DNA of 7,046 nucleotides, taken from assembly GCA_030263275.1 (NCBI GenBank), contig SZOR01000162.1, positions 1-7,046 of the forward strand. The letters run 5' to 3'. Within the stretch, counting starts at the first letter, position 1. Each line of letters starts with the position of its first letter. A program made the translations under genes and the position numbers. This DNA is from DSNY01 sp016861185. Lineage in GTDB: Bacteria > Pseudomonadota > Gammaproteobacteria > Burkholderiales > Burkholderiaceae_F. Under the pieces are notes generated by a model. It was not told where the DNA came from, ran no database searches, and saw only the letters and a program-made list of their open reading frames with translations. Shown here piece after piece: positions 1 through 5,505 of the stretch.

Positions 1-179
1 GGTCACGCTCGTCCCCTGGACCCCCTCGCGCTCGTAGGCGCTCGGGGCGATTTTCGGGCCGAGCACACGCAGGTGCTTGTCGCGCGCGGGGCGAGTGGCA
101 GTGGGTCACGCTCGTCCCCTGGACCCCCTCGCGCTCGTAGGCGCTCGGGGCGATTTGCCGGCCAAACGCACGCAGGTGC
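1..179. repeat. Two-copy 103-bp tandem repeat beside tRNA-Arg
   Basis: Bases 1-53 are repeated exactly at 104-156, so the period is 103 bp. The similarity continues at the same offset: the 11-mer CACGCAGGTGC occurs at 66-76 and again at 169-179. Only the stretch between these blocks (about 54-65 against 157-168) and the 3' tail differ. Both copies place the conserved loop inside a hairpin whose arms differ in sequence yet still pair: 60-66 with 73-79 in copy one, and 161-171 with 176-186 in copy two. No credible coding frame covers the region. It lies on the 3' side of the tRNA and is probably chromosomal rather than part of the element. The family is not one I can name. Confidence 0.85.
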
Positions 180-200
180 GTTTGGCTTTTCGGCAAATCG
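151..200. repeat. Nested inverted repeat (long hairpin) abutting the tRNA 3' end
   Basis: CGATTTGCCG (151-160) pairs perfectly with CGGCAAATCG (191-200). Inside it, GCCAAACGCAC (161-171) pairs perfectly with GTGCGTTTGGC (176-186) around a GCAG loop, leaving TTTT (187-190) as a one-sided bulge. This gives 21 base pairs in total. Read on the plus strand, the inner hairpin followed by TTTT resembles a weak intrinsic terminator. Read on the minus strand it lies immediately after the tRNA 3' end but lacks a U-run. It could therefore end or shape the tRNA transcript, act as a processing signal, or be a mobile palindromic repeat. The structure is certain; the role is not. Confidence 0.75.
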
Positions 201-272
201 TCCCGCCGACAGGAATCGAACCTGTATCTGAGTCTTAGGAGGACCCCGTTCTGTCCATTGAACTACGGCGAG
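201..272 (-). tRNA. tRNA-Arg (anticodon CCU)
   Basis: Read on the minus strand, the 72-nt sequence folds into a full cloverleaf. The acceptor is CTCGCCG paired with CGGCGGG with discriminator A, including one T-G pair. The D-stem is GTTC/GAAC with GG in the loop. The anticodon stem is GGGTC/GACTC around the loop CTCCTAA, giving anticodon CCU, which reads AGG. The T-arm is ACAGG-TTCGATT-CCTGT. The next three bases are CGA rather than CCA, so CCA would have to be added enzymatically. tRNA-Arg genes are frequent attachment sites for integrating elements, and an integrase gene begins 115 bp away. That gene lies on the 5' side of the tRNA, not on the usual 3' side. Confidence 0.93.
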
Positions 273-318
273 CTTAGCGCACCTTCCCATTGCTCCGCAA
301 GCGTTTTAGCTCTACCCT

Positions 319-384
319 GTAGCACGTCATTTCACCGGATCGCACGCCGCAGTGCTACGGTCGTGCTTTGGGAGTGCTACGAAG
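319..384. promoter_or_regulatory. Phased GTGCTAC repeats upstream of the integrase
   Basis: GTGCTAC occurs at 352-358 and 374-380, with the related GTGCTTT at 363-369. The three start exactly 11 bp apart, one helical turn each, so a protein bound to all three would sit on one face of the DNA. The outer two extend to AGTGCTACG. An inverted copy, GTAGCAC, lies at 319-325. The array ends just before the integrase start codon. Likely roles are arm-type binding sites for the integrase, an excisionase or AlpA site, or an operator that lets the integrase repress itself. No convincing sigma-70 promoter stood out nearby. The repeats are plain; the role is inferred. Confidence 0.55.
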
Positions 385-386
385 GT

Positions 387-1433
387 ATGGCGTCCATCAT
401 CCAGATCGGCGAGCGTTGGCGGGCTCAGGTCAGGCGCAAGCATCATAAACCGCAAACCCGGACCTTTCGAACGAGGCGCGAGGCGGAGGCCTGGGCCCGG
501 GAAGTCGAAAGCCGGATCGACGCCGGGACCGAGCCGCGCATCGCGGCCGGCATGCGCGTCGCCGACGCAATCCATGCCTACCGCCGCTTGCGGGACGAGG
601 GCGGCCGGCCGATCGACCCGGCGACCAACGTGCATTACATGCTCGAGCACCTCGACGAGGACCTCGGGCATGAACGCGTGGTCGATCTGACGCCTGAACG
701 CCTCGTTCATTGGGCGCGCTTCCGCCATGACCAAGGCGCCGGCCCGTACACGGTGAACATGGAGCTGAGCGCGCTCGGTACCGTGCTACGCCACACCGCG
801 AGTTATCTGAACGTCTCCTTCCCGGACGTGATCGGCGCAGCCAGGCCGATGCTGCATCACTTGCAGCTGATCGGCGGCGGGGCGCGTCGGACGCGCAGGC
901 CGACCGAAGACGAGTTCGCAGCCGTGCTGGCCTACGTGCAGCAGCGCGACGCGATCGCCGCGGATGCGATGCGCGTGGCCGCGATCACCGGGCTGCGTCG
1001 CAGTGAAGTCGTCAAGAAGCTGCGTTGGGCGGATGTCGACGAGAAGCGACGTGCGGCGCTGATCCGCCAGCGCAAGCACCCGCGCCGCCAGCACGCGCGC
1101 GACGAATGGGTGCCGCTGCTCGGCGACAGCTGGGCGATCGTGCAGCGGCAGCGTCGGAACGATGAGCGCGTGTTCCCGGTCAGCCCGGAGAAGATGACGG
1201 ACCTGTTTACCGAAGCGACGCGTGCGCTGGGCATTCCCGACCTGCGACTGCATGACCTGCGTCGCGGCGCGGCGAGTCGACTGCAGGAACTCGGTTTCGA
1301 CGAGATCGAACGCATGGCGATCACCGGTCATCGTTCGACCGAGATTCACGCCCGCTACGTGCAGCCCACCCCGGAACACCTGCACGCCAAGTTCGAGGCG
1401 GCGACCGGAAAGCGCAGGCGGGCGTCGCGATGA
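387..1433 (+). CDS. int: Tyrosine-type site-specific integrase
   Basis: This 348-residue tyrosine recombinase would catalyse integration and excision of the element by strand exchange through a covalent 3'-phosphotyrosine. The catalytic set is complete: R204 in TGLRRSE, K230 as the likely beta-hairpin lysine, H289 and R292 in HDLRR, H315 in TGHRS, and nucleophile Y324 in ARYVQP. Residues 1-47 form a basic, strand-rich N-terminus typical of arm-site binding domains, followed by a core-binding region at about 55-150. I chose the ATG at 387. The frame is open back to a TTG at 258, but that would run into the tRNA gene. GAAGG sits very close upstream and GGGAG sits 12 nt upstream. The stop overlaps the next start as ATGA, indicating translational coupling. 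The family is certain; the target site is not. Confidence 0.93.
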   Translation: MASIIQIGERWRAQVRRKHHKPQTRTFRTRREAEAWAREVESRIDAGTEPRIAAGMRVADAIHAYRRLRDEGGRPIDPATNVHYMLEHLDEDLGHERVVDLTPERLVHWARFRHDQGAGPYTVNMELSALGTVLRHTASYLNVSFPDVIGAARPMLHHLQLIGGGARRTRRPTEDEFAAVLAYVQQRDAIAADAMRVAAITGLRRSEVVKKLRWADVDEKRRAALIRQRKHPRRQHARDEWVPLLGDSWAIVQRQRRNDERVFPVSPEKMTDLFTEATRALGIPDLRLHDLRRGAASRLQELGFDEIERMAITGHRSTEIHARYVQPTPEHLHAKFEAATGKRRRASR

Positions 1434-2017
1434 AGCAGAAGGGCGCCGACCGGCGCACGGTCGATGAGAAGGTGGCGGAGATCTTCGCGGATCTGCAGCG
1501 GCGTCAATCCGTCAGCGAGTACAACGACTTCATCTACGCGTACAAGATCAGCGGCGGCCGGCGCGGCAGCGGGCGTCGCAACGGCCTGCTGCTGTGGATG
1601 GCGTTGGCGCACTGCTTCGCCGAAGGGATTTCCCCGCCCGAGAGTCTGATGCGCGCTTTCGCCAGGTACGGCAAGGCCCTGCTTGCCGTCGCCCGGCGCA
1701 AAGGCATCAAGCCTGCCGACTACGCCAAAGCGCTCGAGCTGCAGTGCGGCGCGCGTGCCCTGACCGCCTGGCAGCAGGCGGACATGACCCGCCGCAAAGT
1801 GCGCGCGCTCACGCAGATGAACACCTTGATCCGTCCGCCGTTCGATTGGACGCGCGAGACGGCCGCGAAAGCCTGCGCACCGATTGCGGGCGTCTCGCCG
1901 AAGGCACTGCAGCGCGATCATCGCGAGTTCGTTGCCGACCCGCGCCGCGCACGCAGCGATGACGCATATCTCCCCACGTCAACGTTACAGGTACCGAAGA
2001 AGCGCAAAGTTCGGTGA
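1430..2017 (+). CDS. Unrecognised basic protein coupled to the integrase
   Basis: This is a 195-residue protein I cannot assign. Its ATG overlaps the integrase stop (ATGA at 1430-1433), and its TGA overlaps a GTG in the next frame, so it is probably co-expressed with its neighbours. It is rich in Arg and Lys, with a GGRRGSGRRNG stretch near residues 42-52, a mostly helical hydrophobic middle, and a basic C-terminus ending PKKRKVR. There is no signal peptide or membrane segment. The charge and position suggest a nucleic-acid-binding protein with a recombination or early regulatory role, but that is inference. Codon use matches the neighbours and the frame is uninterrupted. I am confident it is a real gene and not confident of any function. 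Confidence 0.8.
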   Translation: MKQKGADRRTVDEKVAEIFADLQRRQSVSEYNDFIYAYKISGGRRGSGRRNGLLLWMALAHCFAEGISPPESLMRAFARYGKALLAVARRKGIKPADYAKALELQCGARALTAWQQADMTRRKVRALTQMNTLIRPPFDWTRETAAKACAPIAGVSPKALQRDHREFVADPRRARSDDAYLPTSTLQVPKKRKVR

Positions 2018-2070
2018 GCGCATCGCGCCATGGCAGCATCGCCATGCAAGTGTATGCATGGGAGTCATGG

Positions 2071-2313
2071 ATGGCAGACACGGAAATGTTGAATCGCAGA
2101 CGGGTCGACGCTCAGGGGGTCGCTGAATACTTAGGTCTCTCTCGATCCTTCGTCGAGAAAGATCGCACGACGCGCAAGATCCTGCCGTTCATCAGGATCG
2201 GCCGGAAGGTCATTTACGACCTCGACCTGATTGATCAGGCGCTCGCCGCCTACGCGCAAGGCGGACCGACTCTCTCATCCGCGCGCCGCGCGCAGCAGCG
2301 GCAGCGTCCATGA
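2071..2313 (+). CDS. AlpA/MerR-like helix-turn-helix regulator or excisionase
   Basis: This is an 80-residue DNA-binding protein. Residues 12-30 (VDAQGVAEYLGLSRSFVEK) form a helix-turn-helix. They are followed by a PFIRIGRKVIYDLDLIDQAL stretch (39-57), the wing and helix layout seen in AlpA and MerR-like excisionases. Such proteins in phage satellites act as excisionase or as activator of the integrase and early genes. The frame is open from a GTG at 2014, which overlaps the previous stop, and an ATG at 2044. I prefer the ATG at 2071 because GGGAG (2060-2064) lies 6 nt before it. The stop overlaps the next start (ATGA at 2310-2313), so it is probably coupled to the replication ATPase. The fold is well supported; the exact role is inferred. 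Confidence 0.85.
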   Translation: MADTEMLNRRRVDAQGVAEYLGLSRSFVEKDRTTRKILPFIRIGRKVIYDLDLIDQALAAYAQGGPTLSSARRAQQRQRP

Positions 2314-3851
2314 GCTCGGACGCCGGCAATCTGCTCGCGCCAGCGCAGGACGACATCGTCGTCGAGGCCGCGAACCTGCCGGACGTGGTCGACGCTGCGA
2401 CCCGGCTGCTCGCCGAACGCGGGAGCGGCGTGTACCAGCGGGGCGATGTCGTGGTCGGGTTCGTCGATGACGAGGCCTTGCGCGAGATGGAGCGACCCTA
2501 TCGGATCGTCGCGCTTGACGCGGACGCGCTCGCGCAGCGCGTGAACCGCGTCGCCTCGACGTGGCGCCGCGACCGCAAGACCGGTGAGCTGCGCCGCGTG
2601 AACTTCCCGCCCGCGATCGCGCGCACGATCCTGGCGGAACGGCGCTTCGCCTTTGCGCCGCTGGACGCCGTCGTCGAGGCGCCGCTCGTGACGCTCGACG
2701 GGCAACTGCTTGATCGGCCCGGCTACTCGCGCGGACTGCTGCTGCATTTCGCGGCCGAGGATTTTCGGCGGCTACGCGACGAGACTCCGACGCCCGACGA
2801 CGTCGACGCCGCGATCGGCTACCTGCGCGAGCTTTTGCGCGGGTTCCCGTTTGTTGATCTGGTTGCCGAGTCCGTTGCAATCGCAGCGCTGATCACGGCC
2901 GTGCTGCGGCCGGCGCTGCCCGCCGCGCCCGGGTTCGCGATCACGGCGACTGCGCCCGGCACCGGTAAAACCCACCTGGCGCGTCTCGTCGGCATGCTGG
3001 CGACCGGCCGCGAGCCCGGGCTCATGTCGTGGCCCGGCGACGAGGTCGAGTTCCGGAAACAGGCGCTCGCCGCGCTGCTTGCGGGTGAGGCCGTGTTCGC
3101 CATCGATAACATCAACGGCGTGCTCCGCTCGGACACCATGTGCGTGCTGTTGACCGCGCCGATCTACACGCAGCGCCTGCTCGGCGGCAACGATGCAGTC
3201 TCCGTGCCGACCCGCACCCTCATGCTCGCTAACGGCAACAACCTGACCGTCGCTGGCGATCTCGTGCGGCGCATGCTCGTCTGTCGGCTCGACGCCGGCG
3301 TCGAGCGCCCCGAGCTGCGCGAGTTCGGGTTCGATCCGTTGGCGCGGATGCGCGACGAGCGGCCCGATGTCGTGCGTGCGGTGCTGGCGATCGTGCGCGC
3401 GTACCTCGCGAGCGGAGATCGCATGCGACTTGACCCCTATGCGGGCTACGACGAGTGGAGCAACCTCGTGCGGGCGCCGATGACCTGGGCGGGCCTGCCC
3501 GACCCGGTGCGCGCGATCGAGATCGCCGCCGAGCTCGACCCCGACCGGCAGGCGCTCGAGGCCATGCTCGTCGCGGTGCGCGACATCGTCGATCGTACGG
3601 AGTTCGATGTGCCGGCGCTCGTGCAGACCGCTCGCGCCCACGTTCTCGGCGACGACGCCGGCAACGCCCAGCGCGCGGCGCTGCGGCTCGCGATCGAGGA
3701 GGTCGCCACGCGCAACGGCGAGATCAACATTCGCGCGCTGGGCCGCTGGCTCGCCGCGGTCGAAGGGCGCATAGCGCTCGGCATGCGTTTTGTGCGCCGG
3801 CGCGAGCGGACGCGCGTCGGCGCCAAGTGGGCGATCGAGGCGGTTGTGTGA
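2310..3851 (+). CDS. SF3-like/AAA+ replication ATPase (putative helicase)
   Basis: This 513-residue protein has a P-loop ATPase core in its middle. Walker A is APGTGKTHLA with GTGKT at 217-221. Walker B is VFAIDN with the acidic residue at D266. A sensor-1-like TLMLANGNN follows at 303-311, and there is a candidate arginine finger in LVRRMLVCR (318-326). Residues 1-200 resemble the N-terminal part of phage and plasmid DNA-replication ATPases, including a TLDGQLLDRPGY motif at 128-139. I see no zinc finger, TOPRIM or archaeo-eukaryotic primase motif, so it is probably a helicase without its own primase. It would unwind the element's origin in the cytoplasm. A repeat array that looks like an origin begins at its very 3' end and includes its stop codon. 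ATP binding is sure; helicase and initiator roles are inferred. Confidence 0.82.
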   Translation: MSSDAGNLLAPAQDDIVVEAANLPDVVDAATRLLAERGSGVYQRGDVVVGFVDDEALREMERPYRIVALDADALAQRVNRVASTWRRDRKTGELRRVNFPPAIARTILAERRFAFAPLDAVVEAPLVTLDGQLLDRPGYSRGLLLHFAAEDFRRLRDETPTPDDVDAAIGYLRELLRGFPFVDLVAESVAIAALITAVLRPALPAAPGFAITATAPGTGKTHLARLVGMLATGREPGLMSWPGDEVEFRKQALAALLAGEAVFAIDNINGVLRSDTMCVLLTAPIYTQRLLGGNDAVSVPTRTLMLANGNNLTVAGDLVRRMLVCRLDAGVERPELREFGFDPLARMRDERPDVVRAVLAIVRAYLASGDRMRLDPYAGYDEWSNLVRAPMTWAGLPDPVRAIEIAAELDPDRQALEAMLVAVRDIVDRTEFDVPALVQTARAHVLGDDAGNAQRAALRLAIEEVATRNGEINIRALGRWLAAVEGRIALGMRFVRRRERTRVGAKWAIEAVV

Positions 3852-3947
3852 GTTATGTGAGTTAGGTTTTGCCCTTCTACATATTTTGTTTTTATCCCCT
3901 CCCTGATCTACGCGCGAACTATGGAACGTAACTCACATAACTCACAC
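3846..3947. other. Candidate iteron-type replication origin
   Basis: The 9-mer TGTGAGTTA occurs twice in tandem at 3847-3855 and 3856-3864, and twice in tandem in reverse at 3929-3937 and 3938-3946. With one further base pair the arms form a perfect 19-bp inverted repeat (3846-3864 and 3929-3947). The 64 bp between them are clearly AT-richer than the rest of the window, above all at 3865-3896, where T-runs cluster. Tandem sites in opposite orientation around an AT-rich core, directly downstream of a replication ATPase gene, match the layout known for satellite and plasmid origins with iterons. The alternative is an operator controlling the downstream packaging genes. The left arm overlaps the last codons and stop of the ATPase gene. 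Confidence 0.6.
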
Positions 3948-3953
3948 GCTGTC

Positions 3954-4025
3954 GGCCCTGGGGGGGCGGTCAAATCTCTAGGGCCGCCGAACCTAGGACC
4001 GTTGCGCCAGCAAAATTTTCGCGAA
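3954..4025. other. Candidate packaging (cos-like) site before the small terminase
   Basis: A run of seven G (3960-3966) sits inside nested inverted repeats: GGCCCT (3954-3959) with AGGGCC (3980-3985), GGCGG (3965-3969) with CCGCC (3984-3988), and CGGTC (3967-3971) with GACCG (3997-4001). Further on are AAAATTTT (4012-4019) and the palindrome TTCGCGAA (4018-4025). In cos phages the cohesive-end site normally lies next to the small terminase gene and is often G-rich, and the terminase gene starts 41 bp beyond this block. No reading frame explains the sequence. The location and symmetry support a terminase recognition or cleavage site; a transcriptional control region is the alternative. Confidence 0.4.
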
Positions 4026-4065
4026 CTTGGACGAAAAGAACCGATTTCCTGAGGTGAGGTGAGCA

Positions 4066-4611
4066 ATGACTGGGCGGAAGCGAGTACCCGTCGCGATCCG
4101 GCGACTGACTGGGGCACGAATCCGGCCGGAGCATGAAACCGACGACGACGTGCGGCCACCGGCCGGACGGCCGCCGATGCCGAAGATGCTCGATCCGGAG
4201 GCGCGCGCCGAGTGGCGGCGCATCGTGCCACTGCTGTCCGAGATGAACTGCCTGGCGAAGATCCACCGCGCCGCGCTCGCCTTGTACTGCATCTCGTGGG
4301 GCAACGTCGCCGACCTGGCCAAGAAGCTGCAGGCCGACAAGGCGGCCGCAGCGGCCGCCGGGCGCGCGCCGGGCGAGGTCCTGATCGACCGCCGCCCGTC
4401 GGGCCTAGAGCGGCCGTCGGCGACGCTGCAGGCACTGAGCGAGGCGATGGCTACGTGCGCGCGCCACCTGGCCGATCTGGGGCTGTCGCCGACAGCGCAG
4501 TCGAAGATTCTCGCCACGCGCCCCGATGACCAGCTCGAGCTCCCAGGCGTGGGCGACGATGTCGCGGAGAAGCTTCGCGTCGTCCGCGGCAGCTGGGCTG
4601 ACTTCAAATGA
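4066..4611 (+). CDS. Phage terminase small subunit, P27 family
   Basis: This 181-residue protein would bind the packaging site and direct the large terminase to cut and package the genome. It has the P27-family pattern: a basic N-terminus (GRKRVPVAIRRLTG), an AEWRRIVPLL segment near residues 48-57, a helical middle, and the closing signature ADLGLSPTAQSKIL with GLSPTAQ at 139-145. The length is normal for the family. An Ala-rich stretch lies near residues 91-98. The start is well defined: two overlapping GAGGTG Shine-Dalgarno-like motifs end 4 nt before the ATG. The stop overlaps the next start (ATGA at 4608-4611). It opens the block that includes the capsid gene, but its usual partner, the large terminase, does not follow. 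In satellites a private small terminase redirects helper packaging to the satellite's own DNA; that role is inferred here. Confidence 0.88.
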   Translation: MTGRKRVPVAIRRLTGARIRPEHETDDDVRPPAGRPPMPKMLDPEARAEWRRIVPLLSEMNCLAKIHRAALALYCISWGNVADLAKKLQADKAAAAAAGRAPGEVLIDRRPSGLERPSATLQALSEAMATCARHLADLGLSPTAQSKILATRPDDQLELPGVGDDVAEKLRVVRGSWADFK

Positions 4612-4925
4612 CCGGCGCGGCACTGCTCGCCGAAGACGTGCTGCGTCTGGCGGCAGCGGATCTGGCGCTGCGCGACTCCGCTGCCGCTGCGCTGATCGAG
4701 GCGTGGATTGACCACCCGCCGGCGCTTCGCGTCGACGAGGTGCAGGCGCTGCCGGCCGACAGCGTGCGCACGATCGTCGCCATGCTGAACCTGGAGCACG
4801 TGCTGGCCGAGCATGCAGGCGCCTGCAAGCGCCTGAAGCGCGGCGAGATCAATCGCTTGATGGGTCGCTTAGTCGACCTCGTCACCGTTTGCACGGCAGC
4901 GCTTGGCGCATCGCCGCTGCACTGA
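4608..4925 (+). CDS. Small helical protein of unknown function
   Basis: This is a 105-residue protein I do not recognise. It is acidic to neutral in its first half and Ala/Leu-rich, and looks all-helical, with a short basic patch (CKRLKRGEINRLMGRL) near residues 74-89. There is no signal peptide and no clear membrane helix, although LVDLVTVCTAALGA near the end is hydrophobic. Its start overlaps the small terminase stop (ATGA), so it is probably translated by coupling. The position between terminase and capsid genes suggests a packaging or morphogenesis accessory, but nothing in the sequence proves this. Codon use fits a real gene. Confidence 0.72.
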   Translation: MTGAALLAEDVLRLAAADLALRDSAAAALIEAWIDHPPALRVDEVQALPADSVRTIVAMLNLEHVLAEHAGACKRLKRGEINRLMGRLVDLVTVCTAALGASPLH

Positions 4926-4945
4926 CACAGTGAGTGGGGTGAGTA

Positions 4946-5218
4946 ATGAACAGATCACACAACGATAGCGCCTGGCTGCAATCGCTCCGGCAGCTCCGGG
5001 CCCAAGTTGCCGCACGCGGCGTGGCACTCGACGCCGTGCCGGCGACACTGTGCCTGCTGCGCGCCGTACTGGCGATCGCGGCCGAGTCCGACGATCTGGC
5101 GCTCCGGCGCGAGCTCGCCGCCATCTGCACGGATCTGAACGCCGCCTGCCGCGCCACCGCCGAGCTCGAGCGACTGCGCGTGCGGAGCGATGACCGGGGG
5201 CATGATGTCCGCCACTGA
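4946..5218 (+). CDS. Small protein of unknown function
   Basis: This 90-residue protein has no family I recognise. It looks mostly helical, with heptad-like Leu/Ala spacing over about residues 10-75 that could form a coiled coil or helical bundle, and a charged His/Arg-rich tail (VRSDDRGHDVRH). The start is supported by GGGGTGAG ending 2 nt before the ATG. The leader resembles that of the small terminase gene: 14 of the last 17 bases up to the ATGA match. It begins 20 bp after the previous stop, and its 3' end overlaps the next gene by up to 29 nt. Co-transcription with the packaging genes is likely; the role is unknown. Confidence 0.7.
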   Translation: MNRSHNDSAWLQSLRQLRAQVAARGVALDAVPATLCLLRAVLAIAAESDDLALRRELAAICTDLNAACRATAELERLRVRSDDRGHDVRH

Positions 5219-5474
5219 CCGCTGGCTGCGGCAGAAGGCCGTCGCTGCATTCCTGGGCGTGAGTCGTTTCACGTTGGCTCGGATCATCCAGCGTGATCCG
5301 ACGTTCCCGAGGTTCGTCGAGCTGTCGCCCGGCATCCGCGTCGTCCGGTTCGCCCGCGTCGAGGCCTGGCTGCGCGCGAAAGAACTCGCCACCGTCGAGA
5401 ACGCACTCGGTGCAACAACTCGCACCGGGAGCAACAAGACGCGCCGTGCGGTGCGCACGGCTTCCGAACCATGA
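5190..5474 (+). CDS. Second AlpA-like helix-turn-helix DNA-binding protein
   Basis: The product is 94 residues counted from the ATG at 5190. Residues 10-35 (DRWLRQKAVAAFLGVSRFTLARIIQR) form a helix-turn-helix of the AlpA/excisionase type. They are followed by the FPRFVELSPGIRVVRFARVEAWL wing and helix (39-61), which matches the classic AlpA ending. The C-terminal 25-30 residues are basic and probably disordered. The start is uncertain: GGAG sits only 2 nt before 5190, whereas GGGGG (5196-5200) better fits the ATG at 5205, giving an 89-residue protein. It overlaps the gene before it. Its place between small terminase and capsid is odd for an excisionase and suggests control of the structural genes. 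The fold is confident, the role inferred. Confidence 0.83.
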   Translation: MTGGMMSATDRWLRQKAVAAFLGVSRFTLARIIQRDPTFPRFVELSPGIRVVRFARVEAWLRAKELATVENALGATTRTGSNKTRRAVRTASEP

Positions 5475-5498
5475 TCGGTGCTCCATCACCCGATCATG
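5470..5498 (+). promoter_or_regulatory. Hairpin immediately upstream of the capsid gene
   Basis: Bases 5470-5480 pair with 5487-5498 to form an 11-bp stem with one bulged C and the 6-nt loop CTCCAT. The stem contains the stop codon of the AlpA-like gene and ends 7 nt before the capsid ATG, where a Shine-Dalgarno sequence would normally be. There is no U-run after it, so it is not a standard terminator. It may control capsid translation, protect or process the mRNA, or be a protein-binding palindrome (core GATCGG/CCGATC). Confidence 0.5.
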
Positions 5499-5505
5499 AT
5501 TTCAC

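Noticed and set aside
1..200. CRISPR-like array
   Set aside because: There are only two copies, with a 53-bp identical block and related sequence continuing at the same offset. This is a tandem duplication, not short repeats with unique spacers, and no cas genes are present.
258..386. N-terminal extension of the integrase frame to a TTG at 258
   Set aside because: It would start inside the tRNA gene, cross the phased repeats, and add a Cys/Ser-rich stretch unlike integrases. The ATG at 387 gives a normal N-terminus.
783..790. Further GTGCTACG copy inside the integrase gene
   Set aside because: It is a single isolated copy in coding sequence with no phasing relative to the upstream array, so it is likely chance.
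1994..2011. PKKRKV near the C-terminus of the 1430-2017 product, resembling a eukaryotic nuclear localisation signal
   Set aside because: Short basic tails are common in bacterial DNA-binding proteins and this one is probably chance. Nothing else suggests delivery into eukaryotic cells.
2772..3641. Long minus-strand open frame opposite the replication ATPase
   Set aside because: It is His/Arg-rich with no recognisable domain, and it lies entirely opposite a gene with intact Walker motifs, so it is a GC-skew artefact.
3846..3947. The 19-bp inverted repeat as a transcription terminator
   Set aside because: The loop would be 64 nt, the arms are not GC-rich, and no U-run follows the right arm. 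The tandem 9-mers fit protein-binding sites better.
3993..4814. Minus-strand open frame across the small terminase and the next gene
   Set aside because: It is Ser/Arg/Ala-rich, crosses a gene boundary and the non-coding interval, and lies opposite a recognisable P27-family terminase.
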